Positions 1-15,200 of a DNA stretch of 64,000 bases are shown here, one piece after another. The DNA is from Crotophaga sulcirostris (lineage: Eukaryota > Chordata > Aves > Cuculiformes > Crotophagidae). The translations under genes were made by a program, and so were the position numbers. How positions within the stretch are numbered: the first letter of the stretch is position 1; every line of letters starts with the position of its first letter. The stretch lies in assembly GCA_013397455.1 (NCBI GenBank), contig VYZB01000294.1:744001-808000 (forward strand), written 5' to 3'. The notes beneath the pieces are model-generated. The model did no database searches. It was not told the origin of the DNA and saw nothing but the letters and a program-made list of their open reading frames with translations.

Positions 1-3000
1 TATGGAAGACCTAGTTCAAAGAAGTTCTTAACACTCTTTTTCAAATAATTTATCTACTTGGAAGGGATATTTTTCCGCCTTTATTTCCATCCACATTGGG
101 ATGAAAATTTCCATTACAGAGTGGGAAATGGTAGTTTCTTTCTTTAGTTGAAATACCATTGTTTTCTCAAGTTGTGTGATTATAGCTCATCTTAATTTTT
201 TGAATGTCACTCCCATGGATTGCATTCACTTTAGAGACCTGTTTGTTAGTGTGAAGTTCATTAAATGAGCCTGTTAGAGTCCTGATCCTCAGTCTCATCT
301 CACATGCATGGTCTTAAGTTCTGATCTGTTTCTCCTCTCAGTCTACCCCTGTTGCAGTACAGCTTTATTTAATGTATACTATATTGGACATTCAGTTAGG
401 CACTATTACCCTAAACAGTGTAGGATGAGTGATGAAAAACTGAGAACTGAATATATGAAATTTGCTAAGGCAGTTCAATTTTCGTTGAACTTTGCTGTGG
501 TACAGAAAACCGTGAATCCAAATGAATGAAAAGGAGACTGTCAGATCTTCAGTGTTGTCCTGCCTTTTTTTTTTGCTCTGCTGTTATTTCCTAATTTCTT
601 AGTACTTGTTTGAGGGGAAAAATAAAACAAGTATATCTCTGAAAAAAAGTATATGTATTTAAACTGAAAAACAAGCTAGACTAGAATGCTTAATATATAG
701 GATTTAGATAGATGATCAAAAATTTCAAGGAAGAAAGAATTGTCAGTTTATAAATTTTCAGGCTGTTACACTTCCTTTCTTCTCTCTTCATTTATTCATA
801 TTGCTATGATTAGTTTGAAAGTTTGAAATTGAAATTCATTTAAAATTATTGTCCTTCTGCTGACATCACTTTTATATGAAATTCTACATCAAATGTGGTA
901 ATGCATTTGATGAATGTAATCTGTTTTGCAGAAGAATAAGATAAATAGAGTAGTCATTATGCTATGCAATTTCTCAGCCTTTGAGATATATGAAAGTTTT
1001 TCCAGTCTTGGTGATCTTAAACGATTTTTTAAATTAAACATTGCACCTTATAAATTGAAAGTCTGCTAGCTAATTCTTCAAATACAAAGCTACTATTTCA
1101 AGAAGCCTTAATTGCAAGGATAAAACAAGTAAAACATGTACATATGGCCTGAACACTTACCCTGCTGGTTAATCTTCACTATTTATACAGGCTGTTTTTA
1201 AAGCATAATTCAAAACCTTGCATTACAGGAATTTCACTGTGGGATATTCAGGAGTCACAAGCAGTCAAAAATTGCCTTAGTCAGCAGTCCCTGTAGGAGC
1301 CAGCTTCTCTGTTTTTTTCTGTTTACAGCAATAACTTATAACAAGGAGAAGTAATTTGGTGGGTTAAAGAAAATATTTTTTTAAAAAACTGTCTCTGCCT
1401 TTCTTTTAAGTTGCAGTTGCATTTTCTTTAAATCTTACTGTGGTCACCAGTGGCCTTGGCAGTGCACATGGTTGTGCTGACCCCCCAGAACCGCCTGCAG
1501 TGCAGGCACTGGGACATGCACCCTTACAACCAATCATCTGCCAGGTTTTGCTATGAGCATTATATTCAGCTGTGAAAAATTTCCTTAAAGATTCATTTTC
1601 TGAAACATATTTGGAAAAAGGCAACTTCTTGCTCTGATAATAAATGCCATTCTGGCTAAGAAATGTGATACCTGCTTCTGTCTTTTCTGAGCAACATCTC
1701 CAATGACCTGTACCTTTGATGTTAATAGATTACAAGTGTATGTCAAGGGGTTTATGGCACATGGGATTAATGGTTGTGCCTTTTGTGGAAGGAGAATGAA
1801 ACCTGACAGCCATGAGCTGCAAACTGCCATCTGTTTATGCCATGAATCCTGTATCCATCTTCCGCCATGGGCAGTGGAGCCGTACTCTCGCAGCCTTTGC
1901 TCCATATATATTCAAATTTGCTAAACAAAAGAAGCAATGGAGCAAAATGCTAATCTGGAGGAATATATCATCATTTTTCAGATGTGTAAGTGATAAGTTT
2001 ATGATAATGTTCACATGTATATGTAGAAAGAGATTGTTACGTGGAACAGCTATATGCCATGCTTTTGCTTTATTGCATGTGTGATGTTCCTGGCTTCAAG
2101 GGTCCAACTCTGTAGCAGTGCCATAGCTTTTTTTTCTGGATAAACAGCTCCAGGTGCTTTTTCTGATGAGCAAATCAGAGCAAGAGAACAGGGACAAAGA
2201 AACATGTATATACACCAAAGGACTGGAACTGTCTCCGTGTGTGCGTGCAAGTCGCGTCCTTTCAACAACGCATTAAATGTATTGCAATGTCACGTTACCC
2301 ATCGTGCAACTGGAAAGTTTAGTGAATTCATGGTCAATCCATAATTTGGATACAAAACTATTCAAATTTAAAAATCATGTGGATAAAACCAGATGAGAGA
2401 TCCCATCTTGCATCACTATTTGGGACAAGGCTTTCTTTTGCACCCTCATAACATGTGTGAGTAGGTATGTTTGTGCAGGTGCATCAGCCTAAGCATGGGT
2501 GGACATGTCATTGCTTGAACAAGGTTGGACTCTTGTACAGAGATTTTTTTTAATTTTTTTTTTTGATCGTTTACATTCTCAGATTTAGGTCTGTTTGCTC
2601 CCAGATTCTTTAGGCTGGTAGATGAGGGAGGATATTGAGTTTTGTAATATCTGATGCAGTGCAGAAATTTTCTTTTTTTTCTTGTTAGTTAAACCTTGCA
2701 CAAGTGCATATCTATCCTAGCAGTTACCCTGTTTTTAAGTACAGATTCTGTTAAATCCACTTTGGGAACAACTACTACTTTTTACCTGAAACCTCAGATT
2801 TGACACACTCAGAAGTCTGGGTTCCTGCATGGTCTCATTCACCAGTCACCCACTGAACTAAATGAGAGTAGGGCTAGCTTCTAAGCTATTCATAACATTT
2901 GCTTATTAACTACTTTTTTCAGCTTTTGTCTCAAGATATAGTAGGTTCACCAGTTTTCTAAGACTTTGTATTGAAACCTGTAGTGAAAAATTGAGTAAGA

Positions 3001-6000
3001 GGAAAACAAAGCACAGTCAGCATATCCCACCAGGACAAAAATTTGTGGTGCAATCTTGTTAAAAGAACTCCTTACTTTTCTCGTTTTGTATACGCACTTT
3101 CTTTTGCGTTCCCAGTAAATAAGTTAATTTAAGGTCGTCCACATGTCAAATCAAGCTTCATGTGCACTAGAAATCCAAAGCATAATGCAAGCTAATTGCA
3201 TTTTAACTTACTCTAGTTCCATATTTATTTTAAAACTCACCAGTTGTGTGGGGCTCAGCACACTTTGTCTGCATTTAAGTGCATTTAGAAAGATTGGCCA
3301 CTTCATTGTGAGAAAGGCTTGTTTACTTGAGTGTAAAAGTTAATGCTCTATAATAACACATACAACTTCTAGTCCTGGGACTCATTCACTGAGTGTTTGA
3401 CTGGAGAAGTGAAATCCGCTTTGTTGCAAAGCAACACATTTCAGTGAAGCAAAAATTCCATTTCTGTTAAATCGCTTTTCAATTTTCGGGATAATAATGT
3501 GTTTAATTTACCACAAAACATGGTAAACTGCCTACAGAATGAGTTTGAATTAGTCATTTAGATTCATTTTATTTAAGTTTAATTGCTTTTTTTTTCATGT
3601 TAGTGAAATATATCTGTAGTTTTTTTGCCTAATTTTATTGTTAGTTTTCCAGCACTTAATTTTGATACTTTAATGCTGGCAAAAACTTTGAGTTCCTGGT
3701 TTCTGAAAGGAATGATAGTTATACTGTCTGCTGTGCTAACTATGGCACAGACAGGACCCAGAAGCCATTAAAGCTTCAAACAATATGTGGATAACATGCT
3801 GAACACATTCTCCTATTTCTGATTTTTACTGTAAGCCATACAGTACCATACAGCTGAGATAATTTCCAATAGCATCATCTTTTCCTGAGTTTTCTTGAAG
3901 AATGTAAATGGCTTTTCAAGTTTCCTTCAATTGTTTTCTTTTACTGCTCCAGTCCACTAAGCACTCTTACCATTCCTCACTTGTGTTGGTGTCTAACTAT
4001 GGTGTGGAGAGCTGAATGTATGCTGAAGCACACGGTGCCATGTATTTGAGGATTACAGGGAGCCAGGATAGTTTACCTTCCCATTCCCCAGGGCAAGGGT
4101 GGCTACAAATAGCAGGTGGTGCTCCCTTCTTCTAGGGGTGCACGAGTAAGCCAAGGCAAAAATGAAAGCAATCTTTAGGTGCATCCCTTTTGGATTACTT
4201 CATGACTCATAATCATTTGCACAAATCAGGGGAACAAGTCACAAGTTATGAGTTCACCCAGAAATGTGTATTGTCCTCTCTTTCATCCTGGATTTGGGAA
4301 GTAGAAGTTGTCAAATTAAATTACATGTTGTCACCCTCCTGCATTTTGTTTCCTTTCTTCTACTCACATTGGTGCATGTAGCAAATATTTTTCATGCCCC
4401 TTTTCCTGGACGGGGTAATCAAAAGGTTGAGCAGTCTCACTCTGACTTCTATGCTGTCACACTTCCAGTATCATCATATTTTTGTGGCAATTTGCCACAA
4501 GCAAGTGTTGGTGAATGAGGTAGAAGACCAGCTTGTAGGTTTTTACCAGACGTGCCTTGAAGAAGAAGAGAGGTCCTACCCCTTTGCTGATGCCTGCCTG
4601 TCCAGTGGTTGTTGGGCTGTTTCTTCACGTATTTTTCTCCCTGAATGTCCCACAATGAGAAGAGTGACAAAGCCCAACTCTGGCCCGGCCTGAGATGGCC
4701 TCTTGTAACCTCCTCCTGTAACTTGTCCTGCACTGTGAGCCTCTTAGGAGCAGATTTTCAAGGTCTGCTCCTCTTCATTGCCAGACACATGTTTACTTGC
4801 AGATGTAAGCAAAAATCTTAAGTTTTTGGAAGAACATCCGTGGGAAGCAATTTTCTTCCTGAACTCAGTGTTACTATTTTGACACTATCCCAGGTTAATC
4901 TTTATTTCAACAATGACGTGTTGACGTTTGTAGGACTGTCTGCTTAATGTATATGTACAGCTGTCTCCTAGAAAATAAACTGTTTCTTTCATAGAAACAG
5001 ACCACAGGCACACAGATGGGAAGTTCAAAATAATAATAATAACAACAATAATAGTAGTAGTAGTAGTAAATAATAATAATAACAACAACAACCATGATGA
5101 TGATAATGTAATCGTCTTCTAACTTGCAAAGGTTTCGTATTCACTGAAGTCAATCTGTTCTCTCCCATTGAGTTTACCTAGCTCCTTTTAAGTTTTCTGG
5201 TTATTAATCATTTGATGCTTCTTTCATTCATCTGCCTTTCCAGAAAATATTTTTTCAACATGGATGTCCTAAACCTCTGTGAGACATGGTATTTCGGGAT
5301 TTGGAAAAAAACTACTTGTCGTATAGCACTAGAGAAATGTTCTAAATAAGAGATGGCTAACAAAGAAATAGTTGCTGCTTCTGCTAGAAAAATAGTTCCT
5401 TCTATTATGAAAAATGAAATTTTAGTGAAAGTTCACTAAGGGTATGTTTCTTTGTGGTCTAGCCCTCATGGCTGTTTGTAGGAGTATGCAGAGGTTTGTG
5501 TTGTTTCATACAGCAATTTTATGTAGGTTTTGACATGTCTGGTTTATTAGAAGTAGTTTAGAAATTTTTTAACTAATATTGTAGAATTTACACAAAATTT
5601 ACTACACTTATGCAAAAATATTAAGTGCAGTTGGAAGAAAAAAGAGATGACCCTCTAGCATAATAAGAATAACTGACGTGGGGAAGATTTGCTATCGAAG
5701 CAAAACTAAGAAATCTGGGAACTCAGCCTGACCATGGAAACTACTTCTCTCACCACAAATATGACATGTACATTTTATGAAACCTACTTATTACCAGAAG
5801 CCAAATCCTGTGGTCTTTATGCAAGCACAACTTTCACTGAAAGTTCACTGAGGATGGTAGAATCTGGCCCTGAGCTATTACTTTTCCATAGAAAATTACT
5901 TCATTTGTAATTTCCTCTTCTTATATTTCTCAGTAACTGCAGAAATGTGAGCTAGTCATTTAATTTCAAGTCACTAAAAGCTTTGAGGACTCTGTGAAAT

Positions 6001-9000
6001 TGCAACTTTATCTTTCAGTGTAATAGAATAAAGGAGTAAATTTGTGGACGTGATGTTTTACTTAGAGGCAAAAAACCATATTTGGCTAACTACATAGACG
6101 GAAATCACTGTAGATGCATGAATTTTTCCAGCTAAGTAAAATGAGAAAGGTTTTAGGTTTTGAACTGAAAAGCAGTGACTTGGGATGTTACAAACAGCTG
6201 AATTAATATTGGACTTCTGGGATGTTTCTGCAAACAGAATGCAGCCACAAGCTAGTGCTGAATGAGGTCTGGGTTACTTACATTACCCTAGCTAATTTTA
6301 TTAGTATGGTGCTCCACCTTGACTGGTATATTAATTTCTCTGAGGCTAATATAAATATGTCCATACTGTGCTGTACAGAGCCTTGTAGACACATCCAGTG
6401 GGGAAGCAGGATCGGAAAATAATGGCGCAGAACATACAGGAGGCTAAGGCAAGGGCTGGGATTTGACCCATGGAGCATTTGTTTGGTACCCTGCAAATTC
6501 AAGTTCCTTAGAGAGGAAAGGGGGCTGAGGTGAGCTGGAGTTAAATGACTGAACCAAAAGTTGTTGCTCTCAGTGTATTTCTGAACAGGAGAATATCCTT
6601 AGCCCATAAGCAGCCATTGCATCTGACATCCCTTTTGACCTTTTCCATTTTGTGACCAAAAATTTAATAACCACGCAGGAGAAAGAACAACCCATTATAG
6701 CATTTTACTGTTAGCGTATGCCCACACAGTGCTTTGCCAGCAGACATGAACACATTCTTCCCATTCTCCTCTCTTTACCAGTCCTGTAAGCACAGCTAGA
6801 GCAGTGCCAAGCCCAAGCATGATGCTCCCAGCTGGGACAGGGCCAGCCTGCAGAACTGCCCTGGAGCAAGTCCCATCACCCCAGCATTGGGGTACCTTTA
6901 AAGATGCAGCTTCAAGGAACTGCCACTGCAGTTCATTTTTGTAAATAAACCAACAGCATGAGTTTTCTTGCATTGGCTCTTTGGGTTAGCAAATACATTA
7001 AAAACAATGAGTTCCAGTTTTAACTGTGACTTAGCTTTCTTCTCCAAAATGTATTGCGTTACTGATGCTCTTTGAATCTGACTTATCCAAGATTAATTTC
7101 TGAATTATGTATAAATTGTTTAATCACCTGTGAAACTTAACAACTTTCAACTTTTCATTTCGTTAGCTGTGAGATGAATGTCCATTAAATGTGTTTGGAA
7201 GGCCAGAGCTTGATGACACATGCGGCAAACACCGCTGAGGACTCTGTTTCATTTAATGCAGTAATAATAAACACTCCATGGGCAATATTTCAGCAATCAA
7301 GAATGCTTTTGCAGTCTATTCTATCTATATGTGTTTGGCTAAGTGACAAAATTGGGGGAAGAGAAAGGTAAAAAATGAGTCAGACTTATTGCCTTAATGT
7401 AACCTTCCTGGTTGAAAGTATATTAATTGGCAAAGTGAATTACCTCAGACTAGAGCAGAGAAAGGCCTCCATTGTGCACGGCTGTGGTGTGAAACATATA
7501 CTCTTTGGCTTGCATGTACTTTCTTCAGCATTGTGATCCATCCTGTCTGATCAGCAGGCTTCAAAGTCAGCCTTGCAAGATTTATAGCACCTTTCAGTTG
7601 GAAGCTCTTTCGTTAAGTCCGTTTGTGCATTAAGCCAAGTTACTTTGGAATATTTCATGGTGAAAAGCCTTCTTCCCATGCAGAAGCTGCTCCCGGCTTC
7701 TTCCTATGATGCAGTGTGATACTTCTTCAATCTGCAAGGGTTAACGTGAGAAAATGGGTCATTATTTCTTCTTTTGTACAAGAGTTTGGTGTCTGGAGCC
7801 TTTGCCAGGATCACATGAGACTCGAGCAGAGACTACCTCCTTCCCAGCTGTAAGGTTGAAGTCCAGCAATAACCTTGGCTATCAGCAAACCGATCATCTG
7901 CTGGGATGCAAGGACTAAGGTGGTCACATGGGGGATGCCTGGATTTCATCAAATGACAGCTCTGTGTAATATGCTTGCCTTGGGGCAAGGACTTGAACCA
8001 ATCTCTGACCCAAAGTGTTTCATTGTCATAACTTTTTTCCCAGTAGAGCAAATGATGAATTGTTTTATTTGAGATTGAAGGGAAGAGTGACGCAATCATG
8101 GGTAAAAAAGACATGGTCTTCATATGCCTTTTGAGTAAAAGGGACCATCACTCATGTCTTTTATGCTTCACTATTGCTCTCTCCTCCTTTTTGTTATGTA
8201 TTCAAAGAAAGGAATGATCCCATTTTTTTTCAGGGACCTGAAGTGAAGAATTTGAAGATGTCTTGCTGATACTTGACTAAAAATAAGTACAGTAGACTAG
8301 CAAAACTAACATGAACTTGGAAAAATATTTGTCTTTTTTTTGTATTTGACAAAGGAAAAGCTGAAATAAATAAATACTGAGAGATTGCACTTGAATGTAC
8401 ATGCTATTTCTCACTCGTTTCTGCTCATCAGAGTTAAATATTGGAATGACAAGGAGGATGAAAGCTGTAGGTTAAATAAGTTCAGTCTGATTTCCTGTAA
8501 GCCAATATCTCATCTGAGTAAGCATTATTTGCCGCTATAGATGATTGCTTCCACAGAGAAAATCGAATCTGAATGGGGCTGTAGACTGTCCAACCTTCTC
8601 GCTGTTTCAGAGGAGGTCTCCCCAGGTCAGGGGTGTGACCGGCAGTGGAAAAACTGCAGAAAGCTGGGGTTTGCCACTGTTTCCACTCTTATTTGTTCTG
8701 TGGATAAATAAATTGAGGGCTGGAGTCCTCACAGCTGTCAGTGTGCCACCTTTGAACGTCTTCTCTTAGAGAAATAGGAAAGTCAACCACATGTCCAAAT
8801 TGGTCCTAATTGTTACAGGAAGGCTTCTGAGCAGTTCCAAGACCATCTTTTTCCACTGAACTTGTATTACAAAATATTTCTGGAATTAGATGGAGCAAGA
8901 AAAATAGCAACTTCTATTTTTTTTCTTTCACAACTTGTACTTTATGTCGAGATGCCTTTGAAACAAATCTGACCTTGTCCTGTGTGTTGAATTGGCTTTC

Positions 9001-9115
9001 TTGCTCTGTGAACTGTGACATGTTCAAACCTAGGCTTTAAATTGGGGTTGGCAGACCTTGGATTAGCATGGTGGTATTTGTAACCTCTAGCATTTTGTAT
9101 CCCGCTTTCCTGCAG
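1..9115 (+). other. FAT4 intron (3' part; intron 6 by human numbering)
   Basis: AT-rich sequence ahead of the first recognised exon. Its 3' end is a usable acceptor: a pyrimidine-rich stretch ending TTTCCTGCAG at 9106-9115. I see no cadherin-like coding sequence on either strand. The open frames here are short (under 110 codons) and carry no motif. A compound trinucleotide repeat sits at 5029-5108. No CR1 3' end was recognised. The 5' end of the intron is outside the window, so its full length is unknown. Confidence 0.75.
5029..5108. repeat. Compound trinucleotide microsatellite
   Basis: An uninterrupted run of three-base units that changes motif along its length: AAT, then AAC, then AGT (five copies), again AAT and AAC, and finally ATG/ATA. 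It sits in intronic DNA. The small open frames read across it on the minus strand (poly-Val, poly-Ile, poly-Tyr or poly-Leu) are artefacts of the repeat. Confidence 0.9.
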
Positions 9116-9296
9116 GATCTCCTGCCCTCACTGGCACTGGAACCATTGCTGTCACAGTGGATGATGTCAATGACAACGTCCCCACATTTGCCTTTAACAT
9201 GTATTCTGCCATTGTTCCGGAGGATGCTCCTACAGGGACAGATATTTTGCTCGTAAACTCCTCAGATGCTGATTCTTCCACAAATGCTGTTATTAG
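9116..9296 (+). CDS. FAT4: FAT4 exon A: cadherin repeat 22 end, repeat 23 start
   Basis: 181 bp. The acceptor is TTTCCTGCAG and the donor is ATTAG|GTAGGT. The exon begins with the last two bases of a Gly codon and ends with two bases (AG) of a Ser codon finished by exon B. It encodes the last strand of one cadherin repeat, the calcium-binding linker DDVNDNVP at about 9160-9183, and the first part of the next repeat, with the PED and DAD motifs ([10 protein letters not shown]). This is exon 7 by human numbering (inferred by counting back from the last exon). Known function of such repeats: calcium bound between neighbouring repeats stiffens the extracellular rod. Confidence 0.93.
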
Positions 9297-12200
9297 GTAG
9301 GTCATTTGCTGTTGATATATGTAATACTGCCTCATACCTTGCCTGAAGATTTTTTTCCCCCCAGTGACCAACAACAATGTGCCATGAAGCTGTAAGACAC
9401 AAATGGACAGCTGTATATGTGTAGCTAAATTGTTTTAGCTATTCTAACCTTTTTTGGCTTTTATAGAATTTTAGAATTATATTAAGGACAAGCAGAGTTG
9501 TGGTGTTATTTTAGTTTTATTATTAAGTGAAAAGCAAATGAGTTTAACTTGCACCCGAGTGTAATTGTTAATAGACTAGATTTGTATGTCTTGGGTGCTC
9601 CATCCCTGGAGGTGTTCAAGACCAGGTTGGATGAGGCTTTGAGCAACCTGATCTAGTGGAAGATGTCCCTCCCTATGGAAGGGGGATTGGGAACTGATGT
9701 TCTTTAAAGTCTCTTCCAAACCAAACCATTCTATGAGTCTGTGATTTTTGCTTCAAATACCAAATGGTTTGCAGAGATCAGTTAATGCAACTTAACTCGG
9801 CACTGAGCTGAACACTGGCTGTTCCCAGTTTCACAGAGAAGAGTAATGAAGATGCTAAGTGGCAGTGACAAGCTAAAGGTTATCTACTGAGGACTGATTT
9901 ATTGCTAATGGAATACAAAGCAAATTCATATTAGTTATTAATCACAAGGACACATAGATAATCTCATCACATTTAACTGTTGTGACTGCAGACACCTGTG
10001 TCCCTGACTCCAAATTTACGAAACAGGATATAAAAGTCGCTTCTTCATTCACTTTTGTTAGTTCATGTCAGTCCATTCTTCAGAGTGCATAAGAATATCA
10101 CTGTAGTTGTAATTTTTTTACAAAAGGATGTAAAACAGATCTGGTTTATGCCAAAGCAAGTGTGTATAAAATACTGTAATATTTTCATTCCAACTAGCTA
10201 CAAGTCATAAATAGATATGTTGGCATCCTTAAATACTGGAAAAGCATCCAAAATTATCATTTATTAAATTGTGAAACAATGAAGCTTTTAATTCTGTTCT
10301 CTCTCACTCTAAGGAACTGTTTATCTGTTTCTGGCAAGCTCCTTGAGCAAAAAGAATTCCATACAAACCATGAATGATTTTAATGATTGCATTCCATAAT
10401 CGGAAATTATCAGGATGCTCGCGGATTTCTTTAGTGAGATTGAATTACTTCAATATCTCTGCCATTAATCTTTGTCATTTGCTCAGTACCTCATAGTAGA
10501 ACAGCTGATAAAAATATTTTTCTCCTTTGTAAGTAGCTATTTAATTTATTTTTTTCAGGTTTTGTTTTACACTTTTCAAACTCAGGAACATACTTTGTTT
10601 TTCTTGGACAGAATTTTTCCAGGTTCAGCATATAGAGTAACGCAAATCTTAAAATATGACTGGTATTACAAAACTGGCAAAAGCCAGAGAGACCAGAACA
10701 CATAAGGTCATCTTGTCAAAGGTGTTGAGCACTTAGAATTCCTTCTCAGTCATTAAAGCCTGTTTCAAAATCAAAGCCTTGGTTTTCAAAGATGATATGT
10801 AAAATCCTCTGCTAAAACGTTCATGTAAAGTCAGAAATGGACTGTGTTATGCAAACAGTCTTCTGCAAAACTGTCACATATGTATACATGCCGACTCTTT
10901 TTCTTTTATTTCTGATGATAACCTATGAAGTCATTAAAGGGGGCTGATGAGTTTGTTAATGTCAATGCACGCTTGAACAATCTTGTTGAAGATATACATG
11001 TAAGAGGGGTCAGCACAGACTGGTCAAAAGGCCAGATTTTGAGCACTTCAGTCAAATTTCTTTTATGCTAGTTGTCAATTAAAGTTTCAGGGGTTTGGTT
11101 GTGTTGTTTTGTTTTTTTTTGTCCTGGGTTTGGAATCTTATTGTAACTATACTGAGACACATTTGCATTACCCAGTTGATTTGTGTGCAGTTGTACTCAA
11201 ATACAACTCAGAATATCCTATGGCAAATGTAATTTGTCTTTATTCTCTTTTTTTTTTTTTTAAATAGTAACTTTAATAGCTTGAGCCTTTCTATGCATTT
11301 AGAAACACAAAAAAGAAAGTATCTGTCTCCTGTGACACCTGACGCAGGGTTAAAACATTGCAAACGACAGGTGAGATTTGACTGTGCTGCTGGTATTTAT
11401 GGAGATTTAAGTGGTGCTTTTTAGGCTTTGCGCACATTCCTTCCACCCTAGATTAACATTGATATGACTGGAGATTAATTACATATGGCCATCATAATTA
11501 AACAATTAAAGTATGCTCATGGCATTCTGTGGATATTAATGACTGAACAGGAGAAGTTGCCACAGCTTATTACACAGGCTGGCTATCAATCTTCTAGGTG
11601 AAGCTTCTGGCCCATGTTATTATTTCTGTCATACCAAAAGAAAGCCATTTTCATCTGAATCTTTTATAGAATTGTATACCTCAAAAAAGCTGCAACTGTG
11701 CTGTACTAGGCTTCTCTGAAGAAGCAATGCTGACCGCGGCTGTATTGGATTTTGTCAGGGCAATAATACTGAATATGAGAACTGTTCATTTTAGCCAGTT
11801 TTTGTTTCCTTTGTTTTGTAGAAAACCTATTATCTGAATTAATAAAAGCTGTCATATTAGTCAATTACCTTTGAAAATACAACCCAGTGCTCCACATATC
11901 TTTGAGATTCATTCTGCATGAACACAAACTGGGTAAGCATTCAAAGAAAAAGGACAAATTTGCTGTGCTAGTAAGCCAGCACTATCACATACCACACTGC
12001 AGTAAGCACACAGTCAGTTCTTATCAAATCTTATTTTTGTTCATACACACAAATGTTGTGTGCATACACATATACACTAAGCAAGGGTCAAATTCTGGTC
12101 CCAATTAGTCTGTATTAATGTAGCTCTGTGGTTATTAATTTGCTATGAATTACTATGAATTAACATTGAAATCTTGGATAGCAAAACTTAACTTAGTATC

Positions 12201-15200
12201 AGGAAACAATATGAATTATAAATTTTCATATTATTATGTAAAATTGTCATCCTTTTATTTCAGAAAATAGTGTTTTGTCTAATTATATCCTGTGGATTCA
12301 GTTAAAAGATATGACAGCATTAGCCAGCGGAAATCAGTACTAGAGGTTGCCTCCACTAAGCAATCTTGAGAGTACATCGAACTATATTTCCACAGTATGG
12401 AAGACTCAGTGTGCTCCTCATTTATTAAAGATCTATCAGTGTTAAGCAACCATGCTTGGAAATCTCCAGAAATGTCACTTATGACAGGTCTCCAAAATAT
12501 GGAACAGAAAAAAATGAAGACAGATGGACAGTCACAGTAAATCTATGTGTTGATATCCGTTAGCATGGTGGTCTGAAGAATGTAGAAAGTTTTTATTATC
12601 TTAAGGCAGCAGGCTGCCTTATGAAATACTAATCTAATTTTTCTCCCTTGCTTTTTCTTTCAAACAGCTATAGGCTTACCGGTGGCAATTCGCAGTTCAC
12701 AATCAACCCATCAACAGGACAAATCATCACTAGTGCTCTCCTTGATAGGGAGGTGAAGGAGAACTACACTCTGGTGGTGGTGGCGAGTGATGGAGGCTTC
12801 CCCAAGGCTCTCTCCAGTTCAACCAGCGTGCTCGTTGCCGTTGCCGATGTGAATGACAACCCACCTAAATTTCAACACCATCCCTACGTCACCCATGTCC
12901 CGTCGCCTACCACTTCAGGTAACCTGATCAGTGGCAGTCCTTGGGATGCTTCAGATCGCTTGAACATCTTACCAGATGAAAAGCTGTGCCATGAGAAATG
13001 TTTCTGAGATGTTCCTCTGCAACTCTTTTCCAGGTTTTGATAGCTTCATGTTGCATGGGAATGAATAATGGCAAAGCTCAATATATAACCCACAATTTAG
13101 CAATTTTTTTTATTTTGTTCTTTCCATCCAAATTCAATTATTTTCCTGCAGTTATGTAAGAAGACATAGTGTAAATGCACACCACTCAAACAACTGATTA
13201 AATATTTTGCCAGGGTTAGGAAGGCAATGACCTCTTTTTTCCTTCTGAAAGTCTCCTGCATGTAGATGTTTCCACCCTGAACAATTCTTAAAGAGGATTT
13301 TGACAAAAAGACCATATCTATGTCAGATGTTAATTATGTTGCTTTTCCTTTAGCAATAAAAGTACAGCCAAGCAGCAACCTTTCTTTTGTCAAACTTACA
13401 CCCAAATTAAAGTGATTTCACTCAATGCAGGAAACAATTTTTTATTCAATTTGTGTTTAAACAAGCCTGATAAATAAATATATTGGAGTCTAAAATACTC
13501 ATATTTTGTATTTGCGGAATCGGCATTCCAAAGTGAAAGAAAGCAGAATGTATTTGCATGAGGATGAAGAGAATTTACTGAAAGATTCTACTGTTCTGAG
13601 ATTTTTTCTAAGATGTATAATGAACTAATACCAGGACCTCTACTATCTCAAAAGTGTTAAATATTTATATATATATTTATATATATATTATTTATCTATT
13701 ATATTTATATTTATTTTATTATATGATCACTATATTACCAGGATCCATCAAGCTGCAGTCAGAGTGATTGGCTGTGGAAGTCAGTAACACTGTGTTTTCA
13801 TATGCATACGCATACATGGATATGTGATCCCAGCAGAGAGGATTCCAAAACAATTTTGCTTTACAAAACAAATTTGCCTTTAAAAGAACAACAAAAGGGC
13901 TTATTTCTGTACCTTGGGTTTTCTCTCTAAATTTTAAACAATTGCAAATACTTCTTCTTTTTATGGAAGAATGAATTTGTTTACATTTCTTCCCTGTTTC
14001 CAGAACAGCATTATGAAATTATTTTATTACTGCATTGGTGAATCTTTGTGTTTTCTGACTTGGGCACGGTGCCTTTGTGTGGTTCTTTCTGGTGTATTTC
14101 TTTAAATGTGTTTATGAGGAGTGCACGTATTTTTAAATGAAGTTTTCAGGCACTACCTTTTTGAATTTTTTTTTTATGTAACCCATTACAACTAGAAATA
14201 TATAGAAAGCCTGAGATATGTTTGCTCTGTTTTTAACTTGGCAAAATCCTAGAGTTGCATGCATTTTTTTTATTTGAAACTTCCTCAGTTGATGGTTCAG
14301 TTTCATTTAAAAAAGAAGTGTTAGTATCTTTTCACATTATTATGAAGGACTGTCAACAATGATGTTACAAGCAGGCACTGCATCCATTAAAAAACACAAA
14401 CAATTTTATTGCAGTCCAATGTAGAGTCCAAAATAGATTTAAAAAAAAAAAGAACAAACCCTCATAACTTGATTAAGACTTTTTTTTTATTCCAATCACA
14501 GAATATCTAATATAAATGTTAAAGAAAAAGCTTAATTCCCTTTTTATTTTTAAATCAAATTTAAAAGGAGGAACTAGTAGTGTTAAAAATTAATAATATA
14601 GTTTGCTTAGCTGAAGAAAAAAATCTTAATTTTTCCTGTCCTATCTCTCACAAGGATTTGAATACTGTTCTTGTCTAAATATTCCTCCCCCTGGAGTGCA
14701 AATTATTGCACATAACAAATAGTGACATGAAGTATAGTTTTAAAGGGACACTGTCAATGTCATTCCTGCCTGTGAATGATTTTGCCTTTAGAGGTTGAAA
14801 ACAACATGATTTTACACAGGAATGGGTATTTTCTAAATTTCAGTAACAGTAAAATATCAGCAGTGTGTTCTACAAATTGTTTGGACAGTGTCAAATTTGA
14901 AACACGTGACATACATTAGATCTGTGGACTCCAGTGCAAAAACAACACTGGAGTCTCCTTGCAGATAGATAAATATAGAGGTTAGTAGAAATGGTGCCCA
15001 TATAGTCGAGCTCATTGTGAAGCATAAATTCAAAGGCCTGAAACATGATGTATTCACGTTATTGCACTAGTGTGCAATAGTTTTGGATTTCTATGTGATC
15101 TTGCCCCTATCTCAGAGGATCCACATGCTTTTATAAATGTAGTCCCATTACTTACTGTCCTCAGAATACTCTTAAAAAATCAGAAGCAAGAGGCTAATGG

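Noticed and set aside
4394..4693. A 99-codon open frame in the first intron
   Set aside because: Low complexity is absent but no motif, splice context or codon bias supports it; length is within chance for a 9-kb intron.
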